Shown here one piece after another: positions 20,791 to 23,294 of a DNA stretch of 23,294 nucleotides (position 1 is the stretch's first letter; every line of letters begins with the position of its first letter). Position numbers and translations under genes: made by a program. This DNA is from an uncultured Collinsella sp. GTDB taxonomy: Bacteria; Actinomycetota; Coriobacteriia; Coriobacteriales; Coriobacteriaceae. The DNA lies in NCBI GenBank assembly GCA_900545835.1, contig URBB01000020.1, forward strand, positions 1 through 23,294, given 5' to 3'. Under the pieces are notes generated by a model, which ran no database searches, was not told the origin of the DNA, and saw only the letters and a list, made by a program, of their open reading frames with translations.

Positions 20791-23273
20791 ATGCAGGCAG
20801 ATTCCGCTCAGCAGCAGGGCCTTTATCGCCCCGAATTCGACCACGATGCATGCGGCATCGGCGCGCTTGCCGATATCAACGGCGAGCGCCATCACCAGAT
20901 CCTGGACGACGCACTGTCCATTCTGGTCAACTTGGAGCACCGCGGCGGCACGGGACTCGAGAAGAACACCGGCGACGGCGCCGGCATCCTGTTCCAGGTT
21001 CCGCATCACTTTTTCCGTAAAGAGGCTCAAAAGTGTGGCCAGATTCTGCCGGCAGAGGGCGACTATGGCGTGGCCATGCTGTTCTTCCCGCAGGACGAGA
21101 AGGGCGTAGAGGATGCCCGCCGCGTGTTTGAGGAGGGCTGCGCCGAGGCCGGCGTGCCGCTGCTCTTTTGGCGCGAGGTGCCGGTTGACCCGCACGACCT
21201 GGGCGAGACGGCCCGCGCCTGTATGCCCACTATCCTGCAGGCCTTCCTGGGCCGTCCGGACGACACGCCCGCCGGCGATGCCTTCGAGCGCCGCCTGTAC
21301 GTGTGCCGCCGCACCATCGAAAAGAAGGCCGACGCCGAGTTTGCCCTGCGCGACAAGATCTTCTATGTGTGCTCCATGAGCTCGCGCACCATCGTGTACA
21401 AGGGCATGCTGGTCGCCACGCAGATGCGCCGCTTCTTCATCGATCTCAACGACGCCGCCGTCAAGACGGCCGTGGCGCTCGTCCACTCGCGCTACTCCAC
21501 CAACACCACGCCCAGCTGGGAGCGCGCGCACCCCAACCGCTTTATCATCCACAACGGCGAGATCAACACCCTCAAGGGCAACGTCAACTGGATCCGCGCC
21601 CGCGAGCCCAACCTGTACAGCCCCGTGCTGCAGCACGATCTTGAGCGCGTGATGCCCATCATCAACCGCGAGGGTTCCGACTCCGCGATTCTGGATAACG
21701 TGCTCGAGTTCCTGGTCATGAACGGTCGCCCGCTTACGCGTGCCGCATCCATGCTGCTGCCCGAGCCGTGGGACCACAACGACAGCCTGAGTGAGGAGCG
21801 CCGCGCCTACGACGCTTACCAGTCCATGCTCATGGAGCCGTGGGACGGTCCGGCCGCCATCGCCTTTACCGACGGTCGCACGCTGGGTGCCGCCCTCGAC
21901 CGTAACGGCCTGCGTCCCGCCCGCTACTATGTGACGCGCGACGGTCGCTTTATGCTGGCAAGCGAGGTGGGCACCATCGAGGTGAGCCCCGAGAACATCC
22001 TGACGAGCGGCTGCCTGGGACCGGGCCAGATGCTCGAGGTCGACTTTGCCCGCGGGCGCGTCATCTACAACGATGAGCTGCGTGCCCGTTACGCCAAGGA
22101 AAAGCCCTACCGTGATTGGATTGCCGAGGAGACGCTAACCGTTGACGCGCTCGACAAGCCCGCCGCGCCCGCGCCCGCCGAGGATGCCGAGGTGCCCGCC
22201 GCCGTGCGCATGGCCAAGCTCGGCTACCACTGGGATGACGTCGACGAGGTCGTGCGTCCCATGGCCCAGCAGGGCAAGGCACCGCTTGCCTCGATGGGCA
22301 TCGATGCGCCGCTGGCCTGCCTGTCCAAGAAGACGCGCTCGTTCTTCGATTACTTCTATCAGCTGTTCGCCCAAGTCACGAATCCGCCGATTGATGCCCT
22401 GCGCGAGCACATGGTGACTTCGACCACGCTCTACCTGGGCAACCACGGCAACTTGCTCGAGGACTCCCGTACGGCCTGCCAGCTGGTGCGCCTGGAGCGC
22501 CCGCTGCTGAGCGAGGAGGAGTTCGACCGCATTTGCGCGATTGACCGTGTTGGCTTTAAGACCCGCCGGTTCCGTGCCGTGTACCGCCGCGACGCGGGTG
22601 AGGGCGCGCTGCAGGCTGCGCTCAAGCAGCTTGCCGAAGACGTCGAGGCTGCGGTCCGCGACGGCGTGAACATCGTGGTGCTGAGCGATCATGCCGCTGC
22701 GGGCGAGGTGCCCGTGCCGTCGCTGCTCGCCGTGGGCTGCGTGCACAACCACCTGATCCGCGCCGGCGTGCGTACCTTTGCCGACATCGTGGTGGAGTGC
22801 GGTGACGCCGTGTCCCCGCACGACTTTGCGGCGCTAGTGGGCTACTCCGCGAGCGGCATCTATCCGTACAACGCGCATGCGTGCATCCGCAATCTGGCGG
22901 CACGCGGCGACCTGGACGTGACGGCCGAGCAGGGCATCGCCAATTACAACAAGGCCGCGACGGCGGGCATCGTCTCCATCATGTCCAAGATGGGCATCTC
23001 CACGGTGCAGAGCTACCACTCCGCGCAGATCTTCGAGGCCGTTGGCTTTACGCCGGAGTTCGTCAACGCGTACTTCGCCGGCACGGTGAGCCGTGTGGGC
23101 GGTATGGGTGTCGAGGAGGTCGAACGCGAGCAAAATGAGCGCTATGACGCCGCTCTCGCTATCCTTAAGAGCCCGGCTCCCGATCAGCTGCCCACGTTGG
23201 GCCTGACCAAGTGGCGCCCGCTCGGCGGCGAGGATCACCTCATCGATCCGCAGACTGTCTACTTGCTGCAGAC
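20791..23273 (+). CDS. gltB: Glutamate synthase large subunit, 3'-truncated
   Basis: The first 827 codons of a protein normally about 1,500 residues long. It makes glutamate from glutamine and 2-oxoglutarate. A 20-residue propeptide precedes the class II amidotransferase Cys21 in DHDACGIGALAD, the nucleophile after processing. Further GATase signs are 'LEHRGGTGLEKNTGDGAGIL', 'VHSRYSTNTTPSWERAHPNRFIIHNGEINTLKGN', 'REGSDSAILDNVLE' and 'LDRNGLRPARYYVT'. The central domain (about 450-750) has 'NPPIDALREHMVTSTTLYLGNHGNLLE' and 'IYPYNAHACIRNLA', and the sequence ends at 'YLLQT' before the FMN, 3Fe-4S and beta-helix domains. The ATG at 20791 follows GGGGAGG. The missing end is due to the adapter junction, not a mutation. 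GltD is presumably downstream. Confidence 0.96.
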
Positions 23274-23294
23274 CTGTCTCTTATACACATCTGA
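23274..23294. other. Residual Nextera read-1-side adapter (artefact)
   Basis: Bases 23274-23292 are the reverse complement of the 19-bp Tn5 mosaic end. The final GA continues into the read-1 (i5) side adapter. The gltB frame runs into it artificially. Confidence 0.96.

Noticed and set aside
20752..21777. 341-codon minus-strand open frame
   Set aside because: Antisense shadow of the well-conserved gltB coding sequence, with low-complexity composition.

Overview
The window reads as one whole assembly contig from a GC-rich, host-associated actinobacterium. The best fit is a Collinsella-like member of the Coriobacteriia. This rests on the split transketolase pair, the actinobacterial-style prfB/ftsEX/smpB neighbourhood, the FtsE with a long Pro/Ala/Gln-rich N-terminus, and the anaerobe-type flavin reductase/rubredoxin pair; no 16S gene is present, so it is an inference. 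Both contig ends carry untrimmed Nextera (Tn5) library adapter: 1-48 on the left, 23274-23294 on the right. The first and last genes (prfB, gltB) are therefore cut by the assembly, not by biology.

Layout. 51-6554: release factor 2 (partial), a YitT-family membrane protein, the two transketolase halves, a large 123-bp palindrome, then ftsE-ftsX. 6690-10293: RNase R, a small serine recombinase with an inverted repeat just upstream, and a VanZ-like membrane protein. 10498-14941: a MurNAc catabolic locus (RpiR-type regulator, MurQ etherase, MurP PTS EIIBC, MupG-like 6-phospho-muramidase) for uptake and breakdown of peptidoglycan sugars. 15034-17916: a Spx/ArsC-like protein, a tandem hairpin array, a minus-strand orphan protein, tRNA-Gln and tRNA-Glu with their own promoter and terminator, a TPR-like protein and SmpB. 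18124-20268: a flavin reductase-like protein, a very short rubredoxin and, on the minus strand, an Nramp-type Mn/Fe transporter. 20791 to the end: the N-terminal half of the glutamate synthase large subunit.

The most unusual content is in the intergenic DNA. Several unrelated families of palindromes lie between otherwise ordinary genes: three hairpins at an exact 80-bp period (20390-20611) with 25-nt loops, plus a deletion derivative at 18959-18982; three hairpins at an exact 62-bp period (15401-15570) with 18-nt loops; a solitary 22-bp-arm hairpin (17929-17995); a 123-bp nested palindrome (4200-4322); and a 13-bp-arm inverted repeat before the recombinase. In the 80-bp array every substitution inside the 15-20-bp stems is tolerated as G-U pairing when the + strand is read, which suggests a folded single-stranded + strand product (RNA or ssDNA) has been under selection. 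I do not recognise these families.

Together the genes are housekeeping (translation termination and rescue, RNA decay, cell-division signalling, pentose phosphate and glutamate metabolism) interspersed with a catabolic operon and a small redox/metal cluster. The usual prfB-ftsEX-(rnr)-smpB neighbourhood is recognisable but spread over about 18 kb by insertion of the other genes.
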